In this document: piece by piece, positions 49,444 to 59,580 of the stretch
Numbering within the stretch: position 1 is the stretch's first letter
Layout: every line of letters begins with the position of its first letter
Program-made: the position numbers and the translations under genes
NCBI GenBank assembly: GCA_940671915.1
Contig: CALNVZ010000174.1
Span: 21,495,124-21,559,123, forward strand
Direction of reading: 5' to 3'
Length of the DNA stretch: 64,000 nt
Source of the DNA: Paracentrotus lividus
Lineage: Eukaryota > Echinodermata > Echinoidea > Camarodonta > Echinidae
Notes under the pieces: model-generated
Database searches by the model: none
Seen by the model: only the letters and a program-made list of their open reading frames with translations
What the model was told of the DNA's origin: nothing

Positions 49444-49610
49444 GGTCTGGTGACAATAGCTTTGGGATTAGTCTCGTCCAAGATTTAGGGTTAGGGTTAG
49501 GGTTGCAATATGGTTTTATGTAGGGTTAGGTTTAGAGTAGTGTATAGTGTTAAGTCCAGGGTTGAAGCTAGTCATTCGATTAGTGTATAAATTGTACATC
49601 TGAGCAATAG
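49443..49610 (+). mobile_element. telomere-motif MITE, copy 2
   Basis: GGTCTGGTGACAATAGC and, reversed, GGTCTATTGCTCAG are decayed ends. The body holds TTTAGGGTTAGGGTTAGGG (about 49483-49501), GGTTTTATGTAGGGTTAGG and GTGTTAAGTCCAGGGT. Related to 20102-20292. It abuts a SINE head and another MITE. Confidence 0.7.
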
Positions 49611-49797
49611 ACCAGTTTACTAACATATTCACATTTTTATGCATGCTGTTTTATCAAAGGTTGTTCTTGACAACCTGAAAGCTTGCCAGAGGCTTGCCCG
49701 ACATAGCAACATCTTTTATTACAGGTTGTTTGAATACCTTGTTACTATGTCGCCAGGAAAAAGTATGCATAAAATTTGAATATGTTAGTAAATTGGT
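49611..49797. mobile_element. MITE with ACCARTTTACTAACATATTC ends
   Basis: ACCAGTTTACTAACATATTC on the left and ACCAATTTACTAACATATTC reversed on the right are followed by ATTTTTATGCAT and ATTTTATGCAT. The arms of about 33 bp have few differences. The centre has CTTGACAACCTG and CAGGTTGTTTG as another inverted pair. Non-coding, 187 bp. Confidence 0.9.
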
Positions 49798-49902
49798 TTA
49801 TTTTCGCTGAAGCAAAGGTCATAGAGCCGCAACATGGACTCCTGGCTCATGTTTCTGTTCCCTTGTTGTAGGGCACATCATCCACTATCTATCATCACTT
49901 AC

Positions 49903-49962
49903 CTGGAGTTCGGGACAGACATGTGAGAGTAAAGACCGACTGTATCAGCCTTGCATGACTGA
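49903..49962 (-). CDS. candidate internal exon, unknown protein
   Basis: The minus-strand donor CAG|GTAAGTG is a perfect consensus (GT at 49902-49901). With the acceptor GGAGAGACAG ending at 49963, the 60 bases read QSCKADTVGLYSHMSVPNS in one open frame, symmetric in phase and in the same phase class as 32779-32880. The acceptor is mediocre. No family is recognised; the joint phase is only suggestive. Confidence 0.22.
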
Positions 49963-51900
49963 CTGTCTCTCCAGACAGAATGTTAACTCCAAGACCAAGC
50001 ACGGAAGGAAGATCTGTCATACTCAGGAAGCCATTTTTGTTCTCTTAAAAGAGTTAAAAGGAACTGGGTCAAGTTTCGATCCTTTACTCATCATAAAATT
50101 TTAGGGAAATTTCAATCTCTCTCGCTTGCACTGGCTCACTCTTCTCCTCATCCCTCAAAAAAATTTCCAATAAATATTAAATAACCTACAAAAGAACTTC
50201 ATTTTCCATTGAACCTTCTGTTATAGTATCGACTAAATGCAAAGAAATTAAATAATTTCGTATTGGGGCTCCACATGGGCTTTTATTGGTGAGAAGGTTC
50301 CAGCATTGAATACGGCAGGCAGGTATGCTTTGATGCACCCTGATTGGCAGCGATGACAGACTGAATATAACAAACATTAGGAAAGAGGTACACTGTAAGG
50401 AACTTTTTATCCATTCAACCTTGGGACATTTATTCGGTGATGTAATATTTGGAAAGAAAGTCCTGAACAATTTTGAAACTCTGCCAAAAGTAAGGAGCTG
50501 ACAATAACCAAGAGAGTTGGAAAAGGATGAAGTCATTTAGTGATTACAACAGAAAAGAGTTACATGAGTAAGCATGGACCTGTATTTTAGAAATGATTCA
50601 CCTCAAGTTTCAAATTCAAACTTGTTTGGTATGCCCCCCCCCCCCCTGAAAAAAAGGGCAATGTCTATATCATACCTTGAAAGTAAAACAGTTAGTATTT
50701 ACAAAGCAGTATACATACACTACAATTATGTAATAGTAGAATATATAAAGGCTATACAATTTACAGACATCAAACCTTGACAACACTTTTTTTCTGACGG
50801 TAACTTTTTTTTCTAAGTCCCTTTACAGTACTCTCACCAACTCATTGATCAGATTTTTTTTATAGATTTCACACAATTTTCACAGCCAACAGAAAACCTC
50901 AGTTACAATTTATATCATAACCTAAAACCTGATATACATGTCTACATATGGATATTCTCTGGTGCTGAAAACTGCAGCATCTACTGAAGATGGGACAATG
51001 AATATGGATCCAATGCAGCAAAGATTTTAAAATGCACAACTAAAGGTTAATACTGTATCTGAAGTGTTTGAAATAGATTCATGGCTTAAAGTCAAATTAG
51101 AACAGGACCATGACAATGATTCAAAGGAAAGCTAACCCCGGCGGGAGGGTCAAAGTTATCAAGTTGCCAAAGTTACTCATCCCCCAACACACCTGTAGAA
51201 CATGAACTCTCTGATAAACCTATTATTTACAACAAGTTGCTCAACCGATTTCCATAGTAAAGCAGAAGCTCTCTTTTATAGTCCACACGAAGGTGTACAT
51301 AATAACAAATATATTCAGAATAGGATATACGATACCTGTATCATAACATTGTTTGGCAGAAATGTTGAAGTAAAGGGATAAGACAATAAGCCAGATTTAA
51401 CAAATACCCTCATTTTCTAAACTCTCCCCGATCTATTTTTCTGTCAGCTTACTTGAAAATGAGGATAAATGCCTGTTGATTGACAGGAGGGGGTGGGGGA
51501 TCAAAGGGAGGTATTAGACAAGCCATAAGAGGTAACATGACGCATAATCACTGAAATAAACCTAAAGCATGACAAGCACAAATGAATTAGATGATGGCTA
51601 AGCCAACAGCTTGTTTCAATCTCATCGATGTCATATTACTCTCTGTTGAAGTGCATGATAAAATCCCATAGTATTGCTATGATCTGATCTTAATCCATTC
51701 AAGAAAACACACTTTTCTTATTATTTTCTTATTTCTATTCTTATTCTTATTCTTATTCTTATTATTGCAGATCTTATCAGGTCTTTATTGTTTTTTTGGG
51801 GGGAAAAAAATGCTTAGCACCTTTATAAGATAGCCATTTTAATCACGACTTAATTGTATTGACTAACAAACGTGTAATTGAAAACAAAAATGAAAAAGAC
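49963..51900. other. non-coding DNA
   Basis: No gene is recognised. A minus-strand frame of 116 codons (50186-50536) has no recognisable domain. A C12 run (50635-50646) and a TTCTTA microsatellite (51715-51765) are present. Confidence 0.55.
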
Positions 51901-51905
51901 TTGTT

Positions 51906-52165
51906 TGCTCACTTTTTGGCAATATCATCTTGTAATCCTTGTTCTTCTTTTTCTTTCTGTCTCTTTCTTGATAAACTTTTGTCTTCTTTATAATTGCTCA
52001 AATGTGACTTATGACATTGACTTGTCATACTAACTCTCTGTCTGTTGCCCGCAAACTGTTGCATCTGGGTTTTTATTTTTCTCCCTTTCCCCTGATCTGC
52101 CAAGTTTTTCTGTTCCTTTCCACCATGGCTCTCTGCGACATACTGATTTTTGTGTTACGAGTGTA
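51906..52165 (-). CDS. candidate terminal exon, charged C-terminus
   Basis: The minus-strand frame runs open from about 52165 to a TGA at 51906-51908. It ends QRVSMTSQCHKSHLSNYK and SRKRQKEKEEQGLQDDIAKK, a basic and glutamine-rich tail of the kind seen in many nuclear or coiled-coil proteins. About 120 bases further on the minus strand is AATAAA (in ACAATAAAGACC, near 51785), a possible poly(A) signal. The upstream acceptor is weak. Family unknown; A-rich composition alone could keep this frame open. Confidence 0.22.
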
Positions 52166-52411
52166 ACATGGGTTAAGGTATTCTTCAACATCTTTGGGGC
52201 TACTATCCAAAATCTCCATCCTTCTTATATCCCTCTAAACTATGTCCAATTCCATGAAAATAACTGAAGTTGAGACCATCATTTAATCCCTAAATCTAGA
52301 GGATGGATACACATAGTTCAAAGACCCAACCTTTTCAATTTTATGTGCATCATTTTCATTCTCATAGAGGTTTAGTAAATATGTTAATGTTTTTTTTTTT
52401 TTTTTACAAAA

Positions 52412-52667
52412 TTGATTTGTATGTTTACATGCAACTGCATTGCACTAAGTTGTATTTGTAACCTCGTATATCTGATACAAATATTTAACAAGAATGAGGA
52501 TTTTAGTAACAAACATTTTTTTCAGCTTACATATTCATTTAGCTATATTTTGATCACTGTTTTACCCATTTGTAATAATATTATTCCTTTTGTATTAAAA
52601 CTGAATGTAGTTCAGCCTTGGGCTGGCATGTTTGGTATTTCTAATTAATAATAAAAAAAAAAAAAAA
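52412..52667 (+). mobile_element. possible LINE 3' tail
   Basis: The stretch ends GTAGTTCAGCCTTGGGCTGG (small stem CAGCC/GGCTG at 52612-52625) and, after TAATTAATAATA, an A15 run (52653-52667). Short TTCAGCC..GGCTG stems before an A/T-rich tail are typical of 3' ends of several invertebrate non-LTR elements. No reverse-transcriptase sequence is seen upstream, so this would be a strongly 5'-truncated copy, the usual fate of LINE insertions. The 5' limit is unknown. Confidence 0.4.
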
Positions 52668-53139
52668 TCAAGTCACTTTGTTATATGAAATTATCCTTGG
52701 CATTTTAAGGATTAATAAATCTGAATATGGTCGAAACCATTCAAGGGGAATGACCACTAGCATGTCAATTCATATCTGTGTCTACCTTCCTTGTGTATAA
52801 GCCAAGTAATTTTAGATATTGTAGGGAAATAATAACAGATCTTAATCATGAGAGAGGGTGGACCAGAAGGAAGAGACCCTTAAGAAGGTTTGAGGTTGAC
52901 TCAAGAATAACATGCTTGCGCTGATAATTCCCACAAGTCATGTTCCATTGTATTTCATATTATTAAAAAAAAAAAATATGGCTAATTTCACAAAGTTGTT
53001 AATAGAAAGGAAGTCTTAAAAAGGTATTGGAATCTGGAAGGAAACTTTTGGAGTTTCAAACAATATCATTTTCAATGAGTACTTGGTATTTGTTGAACTT
53101 TGAGTGTAAGAATTGCATTGTAATGAAACCCTTTTCTTT

Positions 53140-53251
53140 ATTTGTCCTTGATATAGAGCGCCTTGTCGGGGTATAGCCTAGCCAAACTGGGTAATACTAA
53201 TATGACGCACCATGAACACTCTACAGAGTGAATTTGGTGCAATATAAATCA

Positions 53252-53287
<36 letters not shown>

Positions 53288-53290
53288 CAT
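53140..53290 (+). mobile_element. SINE/LINE tail with (ATT)n
   Basis: GATATAGAGCGCCTTGTCGG through GGTGCAATATAAATCACATT ends in twelve or so ATT repeats (53251-53288). Tails of the form GAGCGCC..ATATAAAT..(ATT)n are shared by many invertebrate SINEs and their partner LINEs. The head is missing or unrecognised. Confidence 0.55.
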
Positions 53291-53889
53291 TAACGTAGAT
53301 TCACACTTTATTTGTCCCAAAGCGCTTTTCATCCACAAGTGCACATTGACAGATAACCCTACCTGTTCCCCTTCTTTCTACAGTGGCCTATAGGCACTGA
53401 CGATTCATCCCCCTTTCTGTCTGCCTCACTTGTGGTTATCCAAATTTAGACCTGTCTCTTCCCCCTATCCTACTATCTCTTGAATGATGAAAAAGAAGCT
53501 AGGGGAAAGTAAGGTTCAGTAATTCGACTGACCCGTCCTTCAGTAGAACTGTATTTCAAGCTAGAATTAACTCCATGAATTGACAGAGTCACGAAGCTCA
53601 ATCTGTGAATGTGGTCAGAGAGCTGAGCAGAGGGACAGGGGCATGGCAAAAGGTGAATCTTCAGTCACATAACCAAAGTGACTGTGTTAAATCGCAGAAG
53701 GGTGTAACTCATCTATTTCTAGACAATGCTTCTAGCTTCTTAACTTACTTAAAATTTAACATTAATAGCAACTCTAGAATCAATTGTAGCTATCATGGTA
53801 ACTATAAAAAACAACTAATAAAAATCCAGGATTTTATAGAAGTTACCATTGATGGTAAATTTTATGCAACGTGGCCCAGATTTCCACAT
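53291..53889. other. non-coding DNA
   Basis: A 105-codon open frame (53605-53922) runs into the next repeat and shows no domain. Nothing else is recognised. Confidence 0.5.
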
Positions 53890-54064
53890 CATAATGCTCC
53901 AGTGACAATTACTCCACTGTAAATTCCATACACTAATCATATCAATCCAGGACTTACCCTAAACCTACCATTAAAACCCTAATGCAACCCTTGCACTAAC
54001 CTACATCTTAGATGGAAAAAAAAAGGCCAAGAAAAAGCCAAGAGCCATTGCCGTAGCAAATGTC
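53890..54064 (-). mobile_element. telomere-motif MITE, copy 3
   Basis: Reverse complement of the family body: ACTTACCCTAAACCTACC, AAACCCTAATGCAACCCTTG and ACCTACATCTTAGATGG. The right end AGAGCCATTGCCGTAGCAAATGT matches the inverted terminus of the 20.1-kb copy; the left end is eroded. Confidence 0.65.
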
Positions 54065-54601
54065 CCATAACTGTATTATACTGGGTTTTAATTCATCTTA
54101 TTGTTCATTTTTGTGAATGAATAGTATATGTCAATGTAATTTTCACATGGAACACAGGCAGAATATCTTAAATGTATAGGAGTTGATAGTCACAAAGGAT
54201 TAAAACTGTTAAATGATAGTTATGAGCATCTTTCTGGCTAGATCACAAGATATGTGAATGAATACATAAAAGTGAAGATTCTTGCATCACCTAATCTGCC
54301 GGACATCTATCCCCTTCATCTTTCTAAAAGGCCTCTTATCTTTCATAGGTTTGCTCCTAGATACACTCTATATTCTCATCAGGGATGCTCAATCACGCCA
54401 CACCCCATGAAAACTTATCAGCATGCCAGGCGAGTCCTGCGTTGCCGTCGACGACCAAGATGACAACCGCTAAATGGAGGCTGACATTCAGCGCGTCAGG
54501 GAGCCCCTCCCTAGATAAAATCTTGGATTCACCTCAAATCTTGGCTTCAGATTGGACATAGTCTATCATCCAGACCCTCTCAACTTGTCAATATGATTTA
54601 A

Positions 54602-55046
54602 ACGTGGTGTATAGTTTTGGTAACAAAAAAGGAATTGGCACAAAACCGATCAAATGTAGTTACATGTTGTCCACATTGCACTAAAAGATATGTGTGAGAG
54701 ATCTTGTGACATTCCTTTCATTATTTCCGATGAATTTCATTGAATTTGTTTGAATGAAGCGTAATTAACTGCCGTTTAGACCTCTGCTGACAGATTCGCA
54801 CGCCGAAGGTTACGGCGTGAATTAGTGCGAACAATCTGTGTGTAACACCCACACAAGAGAATCCCCATTGGTTTTCCACGTGAGCGCTAACCTGAGACGG
54901 GTCCCCGACTTACCTTTTTTATCCTTATATTATGAAATAAAGACACTATAATTTGCTTTATTATAGTTCTTGGATTCAATCTTTCATAATTTATCTTAAT
55001 GTGAATCAAAATTAATTTTTCCTTCTCCCGAAACTATACACCAGCT
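54602..55046. mobile_element. T2/Kolobok-type MITE, second family
   Basis: TTAA flanks the ends (54598-54601 and 55047-55050). The left end reads ACGTGGTGTATAGTTTTGG; the reversed right end AGCTGGTGTATAGTTTCGG. Inside lies a hairpin at about 54788-54838 with CAGATTCGCACGCCG facing CGGCGTG..GTGCGAACAATCTG. TTAA targets and TTAAAG-like ends fit T2/Kolobok-type MITEs. Non-coding. Confidence 0.82.
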
Positions 55047-55050
55047 TTAA

Positions 55051-55704
55051 GTTCATTCTCTACCTTCCAAGGGGCATCTTACCAAGTCGTCCATAAATTA
55101 CAGACAACTTAACAAGACTTGAAATGTAAAAATCCAAACGAGACACCCAAAACTCTTCCTGAGTTTTGACTTATTTCCAATAATCTCAATCAAATTGCTA
55201 CTAAAAATATCTTTCATATAATGAAAAGATAAATCTATATCTATATTTGTCATGTGTAGCTAATGGAATTAAAATGATTTAAACATCCCATGTGGCTCTT
55301 CATATTTCTAGCAATTTATAGAGTTCTAATTTATAAACATTTTGTTGCCCCCCCCCCTGGTATGTTTAAAATGAATGCATGCTTTTAAATGCTCTTTATA
55401 GACACCATGCACCATCTTGTGTGGTTAATTTGAGAGGAAGGCTCTTGATTATCATAATCTACTTCATCAATTATAACAGATCATGCTAAAATGATGCGTC
55501 TAGACAGACTAAGAATAGCTTCCTATCATTCTAGCTTTTTGTTTGAATACATCCTTCTAAGGTCTTGTTTGGTTAAGTTAGATTCCTAAACATCTCAATA
55601 CTGCTGTTATCATATAAGTGTAAAAAACAACACTCGTTCAATAAAAACTAAGATCATTAGAGATCCTCCTAAAACAAGTGCGATTAGCTAAATTACGCGA
55701 TGCG
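55051..55704. other. AT-rich non-coding DNA
   Basis: A C9 run near 55349 is the only notable feature. A perfect palindrome, AATTACGCGATGCGTAATT (55691-55709), lies just before the next element. Confidence 0.6.
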
Positions 55705-55708
55705 TAAT

Positions 55709-57209
55709 TTATGTCCCCGCCAATAATGTAAAAATTTCCCTTATATCCGATCAGTGTATCACATAAGGCAACAGAATCGAAATCGGTAAAATTATGGCGA
55801 GCGGAAGTAGCATTTTGTAGCCAATTGAAACAATATAGGTCAAAGGTCAAAGGTCAAAGGTTCAAAATTCTGTGAAGAGGGTTTTGTAGCTATTACCTAG
55901 TGCTATCACATGAAAGCAAGCGGAATTGAAATCGGATGAAAAATGGCGAAGGAGTAGCATTTTGTAGCCAATTAACAATATAGGTGCAAAAAATGAAGGT
56001 CAAAGGTCAAAGGGCGTCAAAAGTCAAAATTCCGTGAGGAAGTTTTATGAGCCCTACCTAGTGCTATCATAGTAAAGCAGACAGAATCGAGAATCGGATG
56101 AAAAAATGGCGAAGGAGTAGCATGTTTGTAGCCAATTAACAATATAGGTCAAAATGAAGGTCAAAGGTCAAGGGGTCAAAATGTTCAAAATTTCTGTTGA
56201 GGAAGTTTGTTAGCCCTCACCTAGTGCTATCATATAAGCAAACGGATTCGAAATCGGATGAAAAATGTGGCGAAGGAGTAGCATTTTGTAGCCAGAATTA
56301 ACAATATAGGTCAAAAATGAAGGTCAAAGGTCAAAGGGATCAAAAGTCAAAATCGATGAGGAAGTTTTGTAGCCCTCACCTAGTGCTATCATATTAAGCA
56401 AACAGAATCGAATCGGCGATTGGAACAATGTGCGAAGTGAGTAGGCAGTTTGTAGCAATTAACAATATAGGTCAAAAATGAAGGTCAAAGGTTCAAGGGT
56501 CAAAAGTCAGAAATTCCGTGAGGAAGTTTTGTAGCCCTCACCTAGTTGCTATCATATAAAGCAAACAGAATCGAAATCTATCGAAAATAAAATGGCGCAA
56601 GGAGTAGCATTTTGTGCCAATTAACAATATAGGTCAAAAATCAAGGTCAAAGGTCAAAGGGTCAAAGTCAAAATTCCGTGAGGAAGTTTTTAGCCCTCAC
56701 CCTAGTGCTATCATATAAAGCAACAGAATCGAAAAAATCGGATGAAAAATGGGCGAAGGAGTAGCATTTTGTAGCCAATTAACAATATAGGTACAAAATG
56801 AAGGTCAAAGGTCTCAAAGGTCAAAAGTCCAAAATTCTGTGAGGAAGTTTTTGTAGCCCTCACCTAGTGCTATCATATTAAGCAAACAGAATCGAAATCG
56901 GATGAAAAATGAGCGAAGGGAGTAGCATTTTGTAGCAATTAACAATATTAGGTCAAAAATCAGGGTCAAAGGCTCAAAGGTTCAAAAATTCTGTGAAGAA
57001 GTTTTGGTACGCTATCACCTAGTGCTATCAATATAAAAGCAAAACGGAATCGAAATCGGGATGAAAAATGGCGAAGGAGATTAGCAAATTGAGATTTTGG
57101 TGCACATAACGGACGCCACGACGGACGGACGGATGGACGGACACACACACACACGTACGGAGCCCGTTTCATAGTCCCCTGCTCGAACTCGTTCGGCGGG
57201 GACAAAAAA
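55709..57209 (+). mobile_element. pearl/Helentron-like element with 160-bp array
   Basis: GTCCCCGCC (55713-55721) near the left end pairs with GGCGGGGAC (57195-57203) at the right end, which also closes a terminal hairpin GTCCCCTGC..GCGGGGAC (57174-57203) followed by A7. Before the hairpin lie (ACGG)n and (AC)n (57117-57155) and GGACGCCACG, as in the element at 30.0-30.6 kb. The body is a tandem array of about nine monomers. This layout suits Helentron-associated or pearl elements. Alternatively it is an unclassified TIR element. Confidence 0.72.
55749..57090 (+). repeat. tandem array, about 160-bp monomer, nine copies
   Basis: The anchor CTAGTGCTATCA recurs near 55897, 56057, 56221, 56380, 56542, 56702, 56864 and 57019, with a decayed first copy at 55749, giving spacings of 148-164. 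Each unit has AGCAAACAGAATCGAAATC, then GAAGGAGTAGCATTTTGTAG, CCAATTAACAATATAGGTC and a GGTCAAAGGTCAAAGG block. Units differ largely by single-base indels. Five units contain the 13-mer AGGTCAAAGGTCA intact. Confidence 0.95.
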
Positions 57210-57570
57210 AGAGTTCAATATTTGTTTCTATTTATTTTTAATCATTTTCTTCTTCGCTAAAACACTCCTTCCCACCTAAGAACATTAAACTCATTTGACC
57301 AAATGACAATGCACAAACTCATATGACTGTGATTAGAACCTTGACCAAGTGACCATTCACCTGGTCTGCATTCCTTTGTCATCATGGCCTCATGCCCAAA
57401 GCCTGAGCACCAGGGTCTCCACTCGAACAGCGAAACTGCCAAGCAGACCATGAAATCAGTACCTTGCATTGCGGGAGAAACTTTGTCGCCCTTCCTAAAA
57501 TAGAAAATTCAGAAGGATTTGAAAACTTGTGATGGTGAATTCAATGCTAACTGTATCTGACAGCACACAG

Positions 57571-57648
57571 CTCGTCACACCCCTCCAGAGTCATGGTAGT
57601 CTCATCATGGGAGACTCTGTCATCCAGATTGCGTGGGTCACCAACAAG
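57571..57648 (+). CDS. candidate internal exon, unknown protein
   Basis: The donor AAG|GTAATGAG starts at 57649. An acceptor ending GACAGCACACAG at 57570 would give 78 bases, phase 0 at both ends, reading LVTPLQSHGSLIMGDSV then IQIAWVTNK. The tract before the acceptor is not very pyrimidine-rich. No family is recognised. It lies between a transposon and a tRNA-like relic, which lowers confidence. Confidence 0.2.
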
Positions 57649-57683
57649 GTAATGAGTTGTAGTCTCTTGCCACAGACACCAGG

Positions 57684-57748
57684 TGTGTGTAGTTCAATGG
57701 ATGGAGCATCTAGCTGCCTCAGGAATGATCGTAGGATGTGATGCATGC
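57684..57748 (+). mobile_element. possible tRNA-like relic
   Basis: GTGTAGTTCAATGGATGGAG followed by CATCTAGCTGCC has the look of a tRNA D-arm to anticodon-arm region (box A TAGTTCAATGG). The expected box B is badly decayed. Weak call. Confidence 0.25.
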
Positions 57749-57848
57749 CGACATACAAGAATGAAAGTCAGTGATGAGAGTTACCGGCCTAACTGCTGTT
57801 TAGTGTAGGAGTGCATGAATTCAGTTTAAGAATACCTAACCCCTTGGA

Positions 57849-57911
57849 NNNNNNNNNNNNNNNNNNNNNNNNNNNNNNNNNNNNNNNNNNNNNNNNNNNN
57901 NNNNNNNNNNN
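57849..57911. other. assembly gap, 63 N
   Basis: Run of N. Its true size is unknown; scaffold gaps of arbitrary length are common next to repeats such as the 55.7-57.2 kb array. Confidence 1.
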
Positions 57912-58194
57912 TAAGGTATGAGACAGTCTTATAGTGATTGTTAAAAAAATATAGCACTATTAAAAAGACAATAAATAATGTCAATTTATTCTTACTGGTG
58001 AAATAATCTCAGCACATTGCAACTTTGATCAAATAAATATAAAGTTTTACTTCGAATTCTAAATCTACTTTTTTTTATTCAATCATCTGAAGATGCTATT
58101 TATGTCTCAGCTATGCAATCTTTATAAAAAGCACTGTACATAACATCTAGAAGGTCAGATGCAGATAAGATCAGATCAGCTAATCATCTCAGGA

Positions 58195-58300
58195 TGAGGG
58201 TTTTCTTAGCTTGTCTTTATCTTGGAGGTGGGTTCGAGTCCCTCCCAGTTCTCACATGGTTTTCCTCTTCAGGTGTTCAGGATGGGCATCTCTTATCCAT
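58195..58300 (+). mobile_element. SINE relic with intact box B
   Basis: GGTGGGTTCGAGTCCCTCCC (58228-58247) contains GGTTCGAGTCC, a perfect RNA polymerase III box B within a closed T-arm-like stem. A clear box A is not found at the usual distance. The following sequence to about 58300 may be SINE body. Confidence 0.4.
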
Positions 58301-58410
58301 TGTTTGACCCACCCCTTTGTTTTTTCAAACAATGGCCAGAGGAAAGCTCATAGGGTGTATCCTGGAGCGTTGCAAGACCAGGTTTAATAGATCTGAAGTA
58401 AGCCCCCTTT

Positions 58411-58565
58411 CCCCCCCCCAAAAAAAAAATAAATAAATAAAAAAATAAAAATAATAATAATAATAATAATAATGAATAAATAAAAATAATTTAATAATAA
58501 TAAAATAAATAAATAAATAAAATTAAATTAAAATTAAAAAAAATGATAAAAATATAAAATCATTT
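58411..58565. repeat. C-run, then AAT/AAAT low-complexity tract
   Basis: CCCCCCCCAAAAAAAAA passes into irregular AATA, ATA and AAAT repeats for about 140 bases. Non-coding. Confidence 0.95.
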
Positions 58566-59129
58566 GTCAACAGCTACAGAAAATAAAAGAGAAGGAACAC
58601 AATATTGTGGTTAAAATCAAATGAATGAGAATTGACAAAGGCGTTAAAATTCACAGATTGAAACTTTCTAATACACAATCAATGAATTCATTGTCTCGCA
58701 TGTTATATTTAGTAAAGTACAGCTAAAAGTTTTTCATTCAAAATCAAACAAATTGAACAGCTTTTTTCATTAGTAGCTATTTCAATTCACAATGCTGTTG
58801 ATCAGTGGCTATAAACATGATTCTTACGAATAAATAATTCTTGTTTCAATATTATTGACATTGTTTAAATGTAATTTAGCCCCATTTTATTACAATAAGC
58901 TGCTTGATTTAAACTTATAGCTTGTGACACACCCACTGAACTTTAGGTAGATATGGGGGGAGGGGGGGGGGGGGGGGGGGGGGGGGGTAATTGTCATCTG
59001 TCATCGATGCCAGAGGATGAAAGTAAGTCACATGACCAGGGAGGAAGAAGAGAAAGCAGGGTCAAATGGGAGAGGAAGGCATGAGTCAGAAGGTAAATTT
59101 ACCGTTCTAATGACAGGCTTGACAAGCTG
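58566..59129. other. non-coding DNA with G26
   Basis: A run of 26 G (58962-58987), preceded by GGGGGGA, could form a quadruplex on the + strand. The rest shows nothing. Confidence 0.7.
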
Positions 59130-59580
59130 AACAATCGTCCCACCAAACACCAACAGGTTGCGTGTGGTGTGCTCTGAGGTACCTGACATCCTGGCTTATC
59201 AAATGTATTAGTTTAGATTGAGTATGCTGAGGGCCAAAAGGACTTAAAATACAAAGTTTAGATACAATATTTAATTCCCCATCTAGCTCCCATGGCAATC
59301 GCTCCATCAAACAGCAACATGGTGTGGGTGGTGCTGTGTATGCTCTAAGGTATACCTGACATCCTGGCTCATTCAATGTACATCTTGGATTGTCATGATA
59401 AGGGCATATATCTTCTACGTGAGAGGCAATATGACGTAAGATATGTTTTCTAATCGAAAATACCTTGGCTAATGCCCTTCTGGCACTCAACAGCAGGTGT
59501 GCTCAGTAATCACTCAGACACAGGTACATGCATGTGGTGCCGTGTCTGCTCTGAGGTACATAATTATCCCAATGCACTAG
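59130..59580. repeat. imperfect direct repeat, three units
   Basis: TGCTCTGAGGTACCTGACAT near 59168, TGCTCTAAGGTATACCTGACATC near 59339 and TGCTCTGAGGTACATAATTA near 59547 head related units about 170-205 bases apart. The first two share CACCAACAGG/CAACATGGTG and GTGGTG phrases, and CATCCTGGCT with following sequence. The unit resembles a decayed dispersed repeat; the 127-codon minus-strand frame crossing it is not coding-like. Confidence 0.7.

Noticed and set aside
49483-49530. TTAGGG repeats as an interstitial telomere
   Set aside because: They are internal to a dispersed MITE family present four times here.
50186-50536. 116-codon minus-strand frame as a gene
   Set aside because: Composition is not coding-like, and no domain, splice support or terminal exon signal is present.
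55749-57090. CRISPR-like regular array
   Set aside because: The whole 160-bp unit is repeated, there are no unique spacers, and the context is an animal genome.
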